From Rhizobium sp. GN54 (lineage in GTDB: Bacteria > Pseudomonadota > Alphaproteobacteria > Rhizobiales > Rhizobiaceae), in contig NZ_JAJNCZ010000019.1 in NCBI RefSeq assembly GCF_021026345.1, positions 1 to 40,231 of the forward strand: 40,231 bases of DNA, written 5' to 3'. Positions 22,487-31,651 of the stretch are shown here, piece by piece. Position 1 is the stretch's first letter, and each line of letters opens with the position of its first letter. The notes under the pieces are model-generated. The model did no database searches and had not been told where the DNA came from. It was given only the letters and a program-made list of their open reading frames with translations. The position numbers and the translations under genes are program-made.

Positions 22487-23689
22487 TTACTCAGTCCTCG
22501 TAGGGCTCCGTGTAGATACAGCCACTGCGATAAACGCAGCGATACCAAGCGTGCCAAGCAGAGCATTGACGAACAGAGCCATGGCGATGCCGAGATTTTC
22601 CATCGCCGTGGCGAATACGAAGGGGGCAGCGGCACCAACTGCCAGTCTCGCCGCTGCCATCTTGCCCGTGATCGCGCCATAGCCAGCGGACCCGAAGAGG
22701 TAGAGCGGCAGGCTCCCCTGAGCGATGCTGTTGATCCCCGACCCAAGGCCAAGACAGACGGCGAAAGCCACAGCACCTGGCAACCAATCACCCGAGAGCC
22801 CGAGCATCACCGCACCGGCGACCATGAGCGCCGCAGAGACAATCGCCAGCGCCGGCGGCGACAGGCTCTTTCCGAAGATCATGTTGATCAGGCGGCTCAT
22901 GACCTGCGCCGGACCGAACAGGGAACCGATCACCACCGCTGCACTGCCAAGTCCGATCGCGCCGAGCATTGGCACCATGTGGGCAAGGATCGCGGCCAGA
23001 GTGAAGCCCGAAAGCGAGAAGGCAAAGGAGACCAACAGCATGCCGCGGCGGCGGGCCTGCGGGTCAAGAGCGCCGACGATCACCTCGCGGGTTCTTGTCC
23101 CGTTCGTCGTGGAACCCAGCCTTCCGGCACGCATGATCCCGTAGTGCAGCGGCATGCAGACGAGAAGATTCAGGGCGGCGAACACCAGATAGATTTCGCG
23201 CCAGGATAGGTATCCGGTCAGTGTCGCGGCGATCGGCCAGAAGATGGTGGAAGCAAAGCCGCCTATGAGTGTCAGATAGGTGATGCTGCGTGACGCCGTC
23301 CGAGGTTCGCTTTCGACCAGCGTGGCGAAGGCAGCCTGATACTGAACCATCCCGGAGGAGACCTCCAGCAGGACGATTGCAAGGGCGAAGAGCGATACGG
23401 ACGGCGACCATGCACACAGCGCCAGGGTGAGCGCGGCAAGGGCCGATCCCAGCGTCATCACGGTGGCCGCTCCGAGCCTGTCCATGTGCCTGCCGATAAA
23501 CGGAGCAGACAGGCCGCCGACAAACAGCGAGACCGAGAAGACGGCGAAGACCCGCTCCAGGCTGATGCCGAGGTCGTTGGCCATTCCGGGGGCGAGGATG
23601 CTGAAGGAGTAGTAGAGAGTGCCGTAGCCGATGATCTGCGTGACACCGAGAGCGGAGACGATGCCCGCCGGAACCTTGGTCGTATGCAA
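22487..23689 (-). CDS. arsK: MFS arsenite efflux transporter, ArsK-like
   Basis: A 400-residue protein with twelve hydrophobic helices. The start is a TTG at 23689 with GAGGA about 8 bp before it. The N-terminus (ALGVTQIIGYGTLYYSFSIL) and the segment SITYLTLIGGFASTIFWP match the ArsK group described in Agrobacterium, which exports arsenite, antimonite and trivalent organoarsenicals. It lies 19 bp after a second arsR gene on the same strand, the arrangement reported for arsK. Assignment is by remembered similarity plus context; the generic MFS fold is certain. Confidence 0.82.
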   Translation of the reverse strand: MHTTKVPAGIVSALGVTQIIGYGTLYYSFSILAPGMANDLGISLERVFAVFSVSLFVGGLSAPFIGRHMDRLGAATVMTLGSALAALTLALCAWSPSVSLFALAIVLLEVSSGMVQYQAAFATLVESEPRTASRSITYLTLIGGFASTIFWPIAATLTGYLSWREIYLVFAALNLLVCMPLHYGIMRAGRLGSTTNGTRTREVIVGALDPQARRRGMLLVSFAFSLSGFTLAAILAHMVPMLGAIGLGSAAVVIGSLFGPAQVMSRLINMIFGKSLSPPALAIVSAALMVAGAVMLGLSGDWLPGAVAFAVCLGLGSGINSIAQGSLPLYLFGSAGYGAITGKMAAARLAVGAAAPFVFATAMENLGIAMALFVNALLGTLGIAAFIAVAVSTRSPTRTE

Positions 23690-23708
23690 TGACGTATTCC
23701 TCGACGGC

Positions 23709-24050
23709 CTATACTTCGCTCGGGCAGCAACCTGTGGATCGCTCGACCGAGCCGCGGATGCCAGGATGTCCCGCGCAGCAGTCTTCCATCAGGAAAGTCA
23801 CCAGATCAGCCAGCGTGTCATAACTTGCGCTGTAGACGATTGAGCGCGACTCTCGGCGCTGGGCGATGAGACCGGAGCGCTCGAGTTCCTTTAGGTGGAA
23901 CGAGACGTTTGATGGAGAGACGCCCATGCGTTCCGCAATCGCGCCCGCGGCCAGACCCTCAGGGCCGGCGACGACCAGGGTCCTCACGATGGAGAGGCGG
24001 GTCTCCTGCGAAAGCGCGGCGAAGGAAGCGAGGGCTTGACGATCATCCAT
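23709..24050 (-). CDS. arsR: Second ArsR-family repressor
   Basis: A 113-residue winged-helix protein (LAALSQETRLSIVRTLVVAG reads here as FAALSQETRLSIVRTLVV; recognition region SPSNVSFHLKELERSGLI). Like the first ArsR it has DCC after the wing and CC near the end (EDCCAGHPG, TGCCPSEV), so it probably senses As(III) or Sb(III). It is divergent from the DUF6428 gene and leads the arsK gene. An inverted repeat lies directly before its start. Confidence 0.92.
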   Translation of the reverse strand: MDDRQALASFAALSQETRLSIVRTLVVAGPEGLAAGAIAERMGVSPSNVSFHLKELERSGLIAQRRESRSIVYSASYDTLADLVTFLMEDCCAGHPGIRGSVERSTGCCPSEV

Positions 24051-24052
24051 AT

Positions 24053-24076
24053 TTCAATAATCCTTGAATCATTGAA
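24053..24076. promoter_or_regulatory. Inverted repeat between arsR2 and the DUF6428 gene
   Basis: TTCAAT (24053-24058) and ATTGAA (24071-24076) flank 12 bp in the 43-bp divergent gap. AT-rich TTCAA/TTGAA dyads are usual for ArsR-family repressors. One site could control both directions. Confidence 0.65.
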
Positions 24077-24093
24077 TCTGAGGATAAACGCAA

Positions 24094-24612
24094 ATGAGCA
24101 TGACCGACAATAGTCATTCTGGCAGAACCGACATCTCGCTCGGAGAGTTGCTCGACAGGACCGCGGAAACACCGGAACTACCATTGGTCTTCCTGTACGA
24201 CGGCAAGCCCGTGAAGCCTGGTTATCACGTGACCGAGGTCAAGGCTGGCCAGTTCTCCGCGCTCGACTGCGGAGCAAATCCGGAAGCCTGGTCGGAAATC
24301 TTCGTGCAGCTATGGGATGTCGACGAGGGTGAGCGGACCCATATGACGGCCGGGAAATTTTCGGCCATCGTCCGGAAGGTCTCCGAACACGTCCGTCTCG
24401 ATGGTTCTGCCAAGCTGACCTTCGAAGTGAGCGATGGCGTCCGCCCCATGCAGTTGTTCTGCGCGAACGATCCGATTGCGGAAGACGGCGCTTTCCACGT
24501 GACGTTGACGCCGCGTCCCGCGAGCTGCAAGCCTCGGGACCGCTGGCTGGCCGAGAAAGCCGCTAAGGAAGCTTCCTGTTGCGGCACATCCGCCTCCAAG
24601 TGCTGTGGCTGA
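24094..24612 (+). CDS. DUF6428 protein
   Basis: A 172-residue cytosolic protein with a GAGGA site. The pattern GYHVTEVKAGQFSALDCGANPEAWSEIFVQLWD, then FCANDP near residue 128, fits DUF6428. A Cys-rich tail (CCGTSASKCCG) suggests metal or metalloid binding. The gene is divergent from arsR-arsK and probably induced by the same ArsR. The function is unknown; the family is typically found in arsenic islands. Confidence 0.82.
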   Translation: MSMTDNSHSGRTDISLGELLDRTAETPELPLVFLYDGKPVKPGYHVTEVKAGQFSALDCGANPEAWSEIFVQLWDVDEGERTHMTAGKFSAIVRKVSEHVRLDGSAKLTFEVSDGVRPMQLFCANDPIAEDGAFHVTLTPRPASCKPRDRWLAEKAAKEASCCGTSASKCCG

Positions 24613-24713
24613 GGTGGGCACGAGCAGTTTCCCCAAGCCGATGCCTAACCTACTCCGCGGCACGACCCCGCCGAGTGCGTCCGTCGGTCGCAACTTTCCG
24701 TGACGGGCTTCCA

Positions 24714-25130
24714 ATGAGCGCCGCCCTGTGCCAGCATATGAGCATGTTCTACCTTGTCGTGCTCCGGCGTATCATGTTCGCGCTTGCATTGCTCGGGATC
24801 GTTGTCGGTCCCGTGAGCGCGAGCACGTCTGCCAGCGCCATGGCGGCGGCTTCGTCCGACATGCAAACGGCAGCCATGCCGGACATGGACATGGCCAGCG
24901 CCGATGAAATGCCGTGCTGCCCAGATGAACAGCCTGCCCCGCAAAAGAAGGCCTGCGGACCCACGTGCCCCCTGGCGTTGTTGTGTTCCACGACGATCTT
25001 GGCACAGAAGGACAACAGCGTAGGTTGGCGGGTCGACCTGACGTTGCTGGCTCTGTCCCATGACCTCCTTCAGGAAGGCCATCTGCCTTCTGCGATCGTC
25101 GAACCGCCCGCGCGACCTCCCAAAGCCTGA
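24714..25130 (+). CDS. CopL-like small exported metal-binding protein (copy 4)
   Basis: Up to 138 residues; the start could be 24714, 24738 or 24774, with no clear ribosome-binding site. The order is a hydrophobic segment (IMFALALLGIVVGPVSA), a Met/Asp-rich stretch (SSDMQTAAMPDMDMASADEM), Cys groups CCPDEQ and CGPTCPLALLC, and a Pro-rich end (VEPPARPPKA). This is the same layout as the three others in the window, with Met in place of His as the likely ligand, which would suit Cu(I) or Ag(I). It precedes the Cus-type efflux operon. Confidence 0.68.
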   Translation: MSAALCQHMSMFYLVVLRRIMFALALLGIVVGPVSASTSASAMAAASSDMQTAAMPDMDMASADEMPCCPDEQPAPQKKACGPTCPLALLCSTTILAQKDNSVGWRVDLTLLALSHDLLQEGHLPSAIVEPPARPPKA

Positions 25131-25238
25131 TCTCACTCTTTGTTAAACCGGACAGCCGCTTTCCAGACGGAACGCGTCCTTCCGACCGTAGCTATTTCAT
25201 GGACCCGGCCCGCAGCGCCGGTCCTGGGTGAGATTCAT

Positions 25239-25643
25239 ATGACCACATGCTTTTTTTCTCCGAGGGCGACCCTCGGCGCGGTTGCCATCATTTTGGCTGC
25301 AACCACCACTTCGTTCGCCGCCGCAACTGACTACGAGTTCCAACTCGTCCAGTCAGAAGTCCCGCACGGTCCCGAGGCGACCGTCGCGGTGCGCCTGATC
25401 GACAAGAGGACGTCAAAACCTGTGCCGGACGCGATCATCTTCAGCACGAGGATGGATATGGCACCGGAGGGAATGGAGGCGATGACCACCCCGGTCGAAG
25501 CCCTGCCGCCAACGGAAGCCGGCATCTATTCGTTCAAGACCAACCTCAGCATGGAGGGCGGCTGGCGCTTCAAGCTGGCGGCCAAGGTCCAGGGCGAGAC
25601 CGACACGGTCCAGGGCGAACTGGTTCTGCAGGCACAGCCGTGA
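25239..25643 (+). CDS. FixH/YtkA-like exported protein
   Basis: A 134-residue protein with a signal peptide (cleavage near SFA-AAT) and a single beta-sandwich domain. Features are EVPHGPEATVAVRLIDKRTSKPVPDAIIFSTRMDMAPEGM and a C-terminal GGWRFKLAAKVQGETDTV, as in FixH/YtkA-like proteins of copper efflux loci. The paired Met (RMDMAPEGMEAM) may bind Cu(I). It overlaps the next gene by a GTGA junction and is thus coupled to the adaptor CusB. Confidence 0.83.
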   Translation: MTTCFFSPRATLGAVAIILAATTTSFAAATDYEFQLVQSEVPHGPEATVAVRLIDKRTSKPVPDAIIFSTRMDMAPEGMEAMTTPVEALPPTEAGIYSFKTNLSMEGGWRFKLAAKVQGETDTVQGELVLQAQP

Positions 25644-27070
25644 CAACGTTCAGATTTCTGCTCTTCGTCAGCTCCCTCGCCATCGCCGGCGGGGGAGGGT
25701 ACGCGGCTGGCATACGTGGCCTTGCCCCGGAACTCAGCGCATATTTCTCCGAGCCGGCGCTCGGGGAGACTGTCGTGGCTCGTCCCGTTCCGACGGGCGA
25801 GGTCATATACTACCAGCATCCGGACGGGCTGCCAGAGTATTCCGCCAAGCCGAAAAGGACGTCGGACGGCCGACCTTTCCGGGCAGTGCGGCAAAGCGAA
25901 GACGTGAGCTTCGAGCCCGTGAAGGCCACCGCCGAGCACTCCAATGCCGCAGGAGGGTCCAGCGACGGCCGCAAGATACTTTACTACCGGAACCCCATGG
26001 GCCTTCCCGACACCTCGAAGGTGCCGAAGAAGGACTCGATGGGCATGGACTATATCCCGGTTTACGAAGGCGAAGAGGCGAACAGTTCCGTCGTGAAAGT
26101 CTCTCTGGGTAGGTTGCAGCGTACGGGGGTGAAGACCGCCACGGCGGAGCGTACCGTGATTGCCCGTGCGGTGCGGGTGCCAGGGACAATCGCCATCGAC
26201 GAGCGGCTGATCCGGATCGTCTCGATGCGCACGGACTCCTTCGTCGAAGACGTCGCGAACGTCACTACGGGCGACGTTGTAAGGAAGGGGGATGACCTCT
26301 TCCATTTCTATTCCAAGGATGTCGCGAAGGCGGGCGCGGAATACGCCACCGAACTGCGGGGCGGCGGCAAGCCGGGACTGGACGTCGGCGGCGCGCTGCA
26401 ACTGCGTAACCTCGGGGTGCAGGAAGAGGCGATCAGTTCGATCGCCAAGGACCGCGCGGTGCCTCGGAGCATTCCCTATCTGTCGCCAAGCGGCGGCGTG
26501 GTTCTCGAGCGCAACGCGACGACAGGCATGATGGCGGAGGCGGGCGACGTCCTGTTTCGAATCGCCGACATGTCGAAGGTATGGGTGATTGCGGACGTGC
26601 CCGAATTCGACGCCGCGGCCATTCGCAAGGGCGCGCATGCAATGGTCAAGGTACGGAACCTGCCTGGCAAGACTTTCGAAGGCACGGTCAATTTGATCTA
26701 CCCCGAACTTCAGTCGCAGACGCGGACGGCGAAGGTGCGGATCGAGCTTTCCAACACCGACGGCCTGCTTCTGGCGAACATGTACGCGGAAGTTGAGATC
26801 ACCTCGGGCGACGCCACCCCGGTCGTCGCGGTGCCCAACAGCGCCATCATCGACACGGGCGACCGACAGGTGGTGTTCGTCGACAAGGGCGAGGGCCGTT
26901 TCGAACCGCGCGACGTCGCGCTCGGAGCGCGGGACGACGACCGGACGGAGATCACGAAGGGGATCGATGCGGGAGAGAAGATCGTCGTCTCCGGGAACTT
27001 CCTGCTCGACGCCGAAAGCAACCTCAATGCGGCGCTGAACGCGCTCACTGCGAACGAGGTGCAACCATGA
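25640..27070 (+). CDS. cusB: RND periplasmic adaptor, CusB-like
   Basis: A 476-residue protein starting at a GTG that overlaps the previous stop. After an N-terminal membrane segment come two tandem copies of a heavy-metal-binding motif. The first, degenerate, reads IYYQHPDGLPEYSAKPKRTS (about 55-74); the second, canonical, reads YYRNPMGLPDTSKVPKKDSM (about 115-134). Then follow the barrel and hairpin parts of the adaptor (RIVSMRTDSFVEDV, GDVLFRIADMSKVWVIADV). It links the CusA pump to an outer-membrane channel. No cusC follows, so the TolC-like protein at 4.1-5.6 kb may complete the tripartite pump. Confidence 0.93.
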   Translation: MTTFRFLLFVSSLAIAGGGGYAAGIRGLAPELSAYFSEPALGETVVARPVPTGEVIYYQHPDGLPEYSAKPKRTSDGRPFRAVRQSEDVSFEPVKATAEHSNAAGGSSDGRKILYYRNPMGLPDTSKVPKKDSMGMDYIPVYEGEEANSSVVKVSLGRLQRTGVKTATAERTVIARAVRVPGTIAIDERLIRIVSMRTDSFVEDVANVTTGDVVRKGDDLFHFYSKDVAKAGAEYATELRGGGKPGLDVGGALQLRNLGVQEEAISSIAKDRAVPRSIPYLSPSGGVVLERNATTGMMAEAGDVLFRIADMSKVWVIADVPEFDAAAIRKGAHAMVKVRNLPGKTFEGTVNLIYPELQSQTRTAKVRIELSNTDGLLLANMYAEVEITSGDATPVVAVPNSAIIDTGDRQVVFVDKGEGRFEPRDVALGARDDDRTEITKGIDAGEKIVVSGNFLLDAESNLNAALNALTANEVQP

Positions 27071-30000
27071 TCTCGAACATCATCGCCTGGTCCGCCCGCA
27101 ATCTCGTGCTTATCATGGTCGGAGCCGCGCTCTCGATCGCCGCGGGTATATACTCGCTGCGATCGCTTTCACTCGATGCCATTCCCGATCTCTCGGACGT
27201 GCAGGTCATCGTCTTCACCGACTATCCCGGCCAGGCACCCCAGGTGGTCGAAGACCAGGTCACTTATCCGCTAACGACGTCGATGCTGACGGTTCCAAGA
27301 TCGAAGGTCGTGCGCGGCTTCTCCTTCTTCGGCGTCTCCTTCGTCTACGTCATCTTCGAGGACGGGACCGATCCCTATTGGGCAAGAAGTCGGGTACTCG
27401 AATTCCTCAACGCCGCCTCAAGCCGACTTCCCGAGGGCGTCTCGCCTAGCCTCGGCCCGGACGCGACCGGCGTCGGCTGGGTCTACCAATACGCCCTTGT
27501 CGCCAAGGAGCTGTCGCTCGCCGAACTGCGGTCGCTGCAGGACTGGGTCGTCCGCTTTGCCGCCTCGAAGTCGGAGGGCGTGGCCGAGGTCGCGAGTGTC
27601 GGCGGGTTCGTCAAGCAGTACTCGGTCGTCGTGGACCCGGCGCGCCTGCGCGCCCAAGACGTGACCCTGAAACAGATCGCCGACGTGATTCGGGCCAGCA
27701 ACCGCGACGTCGGCGGGCGGACCGTCGAGATTTCGGAATTCGAGTTCATGGTCCGCGGCCGGGGCTATCTGCAAGGCATCAAGGACATCGAGAACATCGT
27801 GCTGATGACCGAAGGCGGAGCGCCGCTACGCCTCGGCGACGTGGCGCTGGTGGAAACTGTTCCCGACGAGCGCCGCGGCATCACCGAGTTGAACGGCGAG
27901 GGCGAGGTCGCAAGCGGCATCGTGCTGCAGCGGGTCGGCGAAAACGCCCTCAACGTCATCGACAGCACCAAGAAGAGTCTGGCGGCGATCAAGGACAGCC
28001 TACCGGCTGGCACCGAGATCGTTCCCGTCTACGACCGTTCGGAGCTGATCAAGGCCGCGATCGAAACGCTCAAGGGAACGCTGGTCGAGGAGTCGATCAT
28101 CGTCGCCCTGGTGACGATCGCCTTCCTCCTGCATGTGAGGAGCGCGCTCGTTGCCATCATCATGCTGCCTATCGGTATCTTGATCTCCTTCATCGCGATG
28201 CGGGCGCTCGGCATCGGGGCGAACATCATGAGTCTCGGAGGCATCGCGATCGCCATCGGCGCGATGATAGACGCCGCCATCGTGATGATCGAGAACGCCC
28301 ACAAACATTTGGAGCGCGCCCCGCCGGACAAGCCGCGAACCGAGATACTGATCAAGGCGGCGAGCGAGGTCGGACCGGCGCTGTTCTTCAGTCTGCTGAT
28401 CATCACCGTGTCATTCCTGCCGATCTTCACCTTGGAATCGCAGGAAGGCCGTCTCTTCGGACCGCTCGCCTTCACCAAGACCTTTGCTATGGCGGCAGCC
28501 GCCCTGCTGTCGGTTACCCTCGTTCCGGCGCTGATGGTGGTATTCGTACGTGGGAGGATCGTTCCGGAGCACAGAAACCCGCTCAACCGTTTCCTGATCT
28601 GGATTTATCGTCCAGTCATTTCCGGGGTGCTTCGGGAGAAGACGCTGACGATCCTGCTCGCCGTGGCAGCCTTGGCGGTAACGGTCTGGCCCGCCCGCCA
28701 GATCGGCAGCGAATTCATGCCCACCCTCAACGAAGGCACGCTGATGTACATGCCGACGACCTTGCCCGGCCTTTCGGTGACGAAGGCAGCCGATTTGATG
28801 CAGACCCAGGACCGCATTATCAAGTCCTTCCCGGAGGTCGAAACGGTCTTCGGCAAGGCGGGCAGGGCGCTGACCGCGACCGATCCGGCTCCGACGGAGA
28901 TGTTCGAGACGATCATCACGCTGAAGCCGAAATCCGAATGGCGGCCAGGCGTGACCATCGACGGCCTGAAGCAGGAAATGGACGCGGCGCTGCAGTTTCC
29001 CGGCGTGTCTAACGCCTGGACGATGCCGATCCGAGCCCGCATCGATATGCTGTCGACAGGCATCAGGACACCCGTCGGGGTAAAGGTATTTGGGACGGAC
29101 CTCAAGGAGATGGAGCGGATCGCCCGCGATGTCGAGACTGTCCTGAAGACCATCTCCGGCACATCGAGCGCTTACGCGGAACGGGTGATCGGCGGCTACT
29201 ATCTGGACATTGTTCCTGACCGCATAGCGCTCGGGCGCTACGGCCTAAGCGTCGACGACGTTCAGGACGTTGTCGGCACGGCTTTGGGTTCCGAGGTGGT
29301 GACGTCGACGGTTGAGGGTCGCGAGCGGTATGGCGTGGCGGTGCGATACCCCCGTGCCTTCCGCAGCGATCCCCAAACGATAGCCCGTGACGTCCAGGTT
29401 GCCCTGCCTGGCGGCGGGACGGTACCATTGGGAGAGGTCGCCGAGGTTAAGTTGACGCGCGGTGCCACGACGATCCGCACCGAGAACGGCCAGCTTGCCG
29501 TCTACGTATTCGTCGATATCGCTGGTCGCGATCTCGGTGGCTATGTCGCGGAAGCGCGGCAGGCGGTCGCCGGTAGCGTGAACATGCCGCCGGGGTACTC
29601 GGTCGCCTGGAGCGGCCAGTACGAATATCTCGAACGGGCGAAAGCGCGTCTGGCGATCGTGGTGCCGTTGACGCTCGCGCTGATCTTTCTGCTGCTCTAC
29701 CTGAACTTCAAGGCGCTTACCGAAACGCTGATCGTTATGCTGTCGCTGCCCTTCGCCCTCGTCGGGGGTATTTGGCTGATGTGGTGGCTTGGATTCAATG
29801 CCTCGGTTGCCGTCGTGGTGGGTTTCATTGCTCTCGCAGGCGTCGCCGCCGAGACCGGCGTCATCATGCTCATCTACCTTGATCAGGCGCTCAGGGAACG
29901 TCAGGTAGAATGCGCAGCGGAGGGGCGTAATTTTACCCGTTCCGACCTCAACCATGCGATAATTGTGGGAGCGGTAGAACGGGTGCGCCCGAAGATGATG

Positions 30001-30237
30001 ACGGTCGTCGCAATCATGGCAGGCCTTTTGCCGATCCTTTGGAGCACTGGCACCGGGTCTGAGATTATGCAGCGTATCGCCGTACCCATGATCGGAGGAA
30101 TGGCGTCCTCCACCATCCTTACCCTTGTCGTCATTCCCGCTGTTTATGCGGTCGTCAAAGGCTGGCAACTGTTGCCAAGAAGCGAGCTGGACCTCGCCGT
30201 TGGACCAGCGTCGCCGTCAATCTTTCAGGAGAGATAA
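27067..30237 (+). CDS. cusA: Heavy-metal RND efflux pump, CusA-like
   Basis: A 1056-residue RND protein overlapping cusB by 4 bp. The N-terminal helix, the two large periplasmic loops and the helix with IGAMIDAAIVMIENAHKH (proton-relay Asp) are as in CusA. Of the three methionines that bind Cu(I) in E. coli CusA, two have counterparts (TEMFETI and RIDMLSTG). The third, in RYGM, is Leu here (RYGLSV). The pump should expel Cu(I) or Ag(I), or another soft metal given the changed site. Confidence 0.94.
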   Translation: MISNIIAWSARNLVLIMVGAALSIAAGIYSLRSLSLDAIPDLSDVQVIVFTDYPGQAPQVVEDQVTYPLTTSMLTVPRSKVVRGFSFFGVSFVYVIFEDGTDPYWARSRVLEFLNAASSRLPEGVSPSLGPDATGVGWVYQYALVAKELSLAELRSLQDWVVRFAASKSEGVAEVASVGGFVKQYSVVVDPARLRAQDVTLKQIADVIRASNRDVGGRTVEISEFEFMVRGRGYLQGIKDIENIVLMTEGGAPLRLGDVALVETVPDERRGITELNGEGEVASGIVLQRVGENALNVIDSTKKSLAAIKDSLPAGTEIVPVYDRSELIKAAIETLKGTLVEESIIVALVTIAFLLHVRSALVAIIMLPIGILISFIAMRALGIGANIMSLGGIAIAIGAMIDAAIVMIENAHKHLERAPPDKPRTEILIKAASEVGPALFFSLLIITVSFLPIFTLESQEGRLFGPLAFTKTFAMAAAALLSVTLVPALMVVFVRGRIVPEHRNPLNRFLIWIYRPVISGVLREKTLTILLAVAALAVTVWPARQIGSEFMPTLNEGTLMYMPTTLPGLSVTKAADLMQTQDRIIKSFPEVETVFGKAGRALTATDPAPTEMFETIITLKPKSEWRPGVTIDGLKQEMDAALQFPGVSNAWTMPIRARIDMLSTGIRTPVGVKVFGTDLKEMERIARDVETVLKTISGTSSAYAERVIGGYYLDIVPDRIALGRYGLSVDDVQDVVGTALGSEVVTSTVEGRERYGVAVRYPRAFRSDPQTIARDVQVALPGGGTVPLGEVAEVKLTRGATTIRTENGQLAVYVFVDIAGRDLGGYVAEARQAVAGSVNMPPGYSVAWSGQYEYLERAKARLAIVVPLTLALIFLLLYLNFKALTETLIVMLSLPFALVGGIWLMWWLGFNASVAVVVGFIALAGVAAETGVIMLIYLDQALRERQVECAAEGRNFTRSDLNHAIIVGAVERVRPKMMTVVAIMAGLLPILWSTGTGSEIMQRIAVPMIGGMASSTILTLVVIPAVYAVVKGWQLLPRSELDLAVGPASPSIFQER

Positions 30238-30239
30238 AG

Positions 30240-30695
30240 ATGAAGAGAAGAGACTTTCTGCTTTGCGGCGCTGCCTTGAGCTCAGGGCTCATGGTCCGAC
30301 CCGCCTTCGCGACAGGTGAAAGCATGGTCGTGTACAAGGACCCGAACTGTGGTTGCTGCCATGAATGGACAAGCGCCATGAAGAACGCAGGCTTCTCCGT
30401 TGTCTCCCATGACCTTGACGATCTCGAACCGATCAAGAAGCGCTTCGCCATACCTGCAGACATGCAAGGGTGCCACACCGCGAGCTTGGCGGGCTATTTC
30501 ATTGAGGGCCATGTTCCGCTGGACGCCATAACCAGGCTGCTTGCCGAGCGTCCGAATATCGCCGGGCTGGCCGTTCCCGGGATGCCATCCGGCTCCCTGG
30601 GTATGGGCGACGATCCAGGCGCGTCTTACGACGTGTTCGCGGTTGCCAAGGATGGTGCCATCGGTGTGTACCAGTCGGTGCGCCCGAGGCCGTAA
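30240..30695 (+). CDS. DUF411 exported metal-binding protein
   Basis: A 151-residue protein with a Tat-like signal (KRRDFLLCGAALSSG). The DUF411 domain has the thiol motif PNCGCCHEWTSAMKNAGF and a later MQGCHTA, and ends in VPGMPSGSLGMG. Such proteins accompany copper efflux genes and probably bind Cu(I) through the CGCC and Met groups. It lies 2 bp after cusA and is the last gene of the operon. Confidence 0.88.
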   Translation: MKRRDFLLCGAALSSGLMVRPAFATGESMVVYKDPNCGCCHEWTSAMKNAGFSVVSHDLDDLEPIKKRFAIPADMQGCHTASLAGYFIEGHVPLDAITRLLAERPNIAGLAVPGMPSGSLGMGDDPGASYDVFAVAKDGAIGVYQSVRPRP

Positions 30696-31233
30696 CCTGC
30701 GAATTTCCGACGGTTATCCAGACGCCTCCGAACACCCGTCCAAGCTTACACAATATTGGATGGGTGTTGGAGTCGCTGCTGCCGTCGCAAGGCAGAGAGC
30801 AGCAGAAGGGGCTTATGGACAGGCAGGTCGAGGGCGAGTAGGCTGCTACCGCGAGTGGTGGAGTTTGCCGGCGATGCCCGATAAGAAGAGGGAAGAAGGA
30901 TCACCGAACCCTAGCAAAGCCTCGTTCGGCTCGGGGTTAGGTTCGGACTTTAAACCGCTCGGCAAGCGCATTTTGATAGGGCCGCGCCAGAATCAACGAA
31001 AGCTCGTTGCGCGAATTCGCGGCGATCTCCGGGACCCGAATTCCAATAAACCGTAATCCTTACGTGGCGTAGGCTCACGTCGATTCCGCGGGGCCGCCGC
31101 GGTTTCGACCTGTCTTCGGACCAACGCTGGTGTACTTTCTATTTTCCGAACGCGGATTGTAACGTTTGGGTTGAAGTCTTCTTTTCACGGGAGGTTGGGC
31201 GTACTACAATTTGCTAAGTAAATAAGGAATTCG
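30696..31233. other. 538-bp stretch without a supported gene
   Basis: No reading frame here has family features or a good ribosome-binding site. CCGAACC (30904-30910) pairs with GGTTCGG (30940-30946) across a 29-nt loop, a weak structure. CCGCGG occurs twice near 31087-31103. A promoter-like TTTTCA (31182-31187) and TACAAT (31205-31210), 17 bp apart, precede the antitoxin-like gene at 31234. This stretch marks the boundary between metal and conflict genes. Confidence 0.5.
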
Positions 31234-31437
31234 ATGTTGATTCGTCAGATGCACGAGTGGAGCAGGGTCGAGGGGGAGCGCCGCATCAGCGAGGTTCTCG
31301 AGAGTGCTCGGGCGGGCAATCCGCAGACGATCCAGGACGCCGATGGATCGTTCGAAATCCGGTTCGTGGCTCTTTCCAAGAAGGAAGGTGCAGGAGAGTT
31401 TCTTGCGCGGGGCGGTCCAGACAACGAACAGCGGTAA
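31234..31437 (+). CDS. Phd-like antitoxin, apparently without its toxin
   Basis: A 67-residue protein with AAGGAA just before the start. The sequence HEWSRVEGERRISEVLESAR with AGNPQTIQDADGSFEIRFVALS fits the Phd/YefM antitoxin fold: a Trp at the first strand, the helix with Leu/Ala spacing, then a strand after GxPQ. Antitoxins of this type bind DNA by their N-terminus and neutralise a toxin by their tail. No toxin gene follows on the same strand. The nearest toxin-like gene, a PIN protein, is 214 bp away and convergent. Confidence 0.65.
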   Translation: MLIRQMHEWSRVEGERRISEVLESARAGNPQTIQDADGSFEIRFVALSKKEGAGEFLARGGPDNEQR

Positions 31438-31549
31438 GATGTCCAGGACATCGCGCGGCCTCAATTTCGGCGAAGCCAGTGAAAAACCGCTTTAGCTGAT
31501 GGGCGAATTTCCATCGGCACAAGCAGACGGTAGCCTGCTGTTCACGCTA

Positions 31550-31565
31550 GACCCAACTTTGGGTC
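31550..31565. repeat. 16-bp palindrome between antitoxin and PIN genes
   Basis: GACCCAACTTTGGGTC has perfect 7-bp arms around CT. It lies in the 214-bp convergent gap. It could be an operator or a short terminator stem; there is no T-run. Confidence 0.35.
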
Positions 31566-31651
31566 AGCTCACAACGAGCCAAAGACATCATCAGGCGAAA
31601 GATGGACTCCTTGAACTTCGGATGCTGCCATGGCAACCCGGCCCGGATGCG

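Noticed and set aside
30541-31056. Long frame across the end of the DUF411 gene and the following gap
   Set aside because: It is out of frame with the DUF411 protein, and its composition is that of a shadow frame.
31438-31497. An 18-codon frame directly after the Phd-like gene
   Set aside because: Too short and unlike any toxin; no structure to support it.
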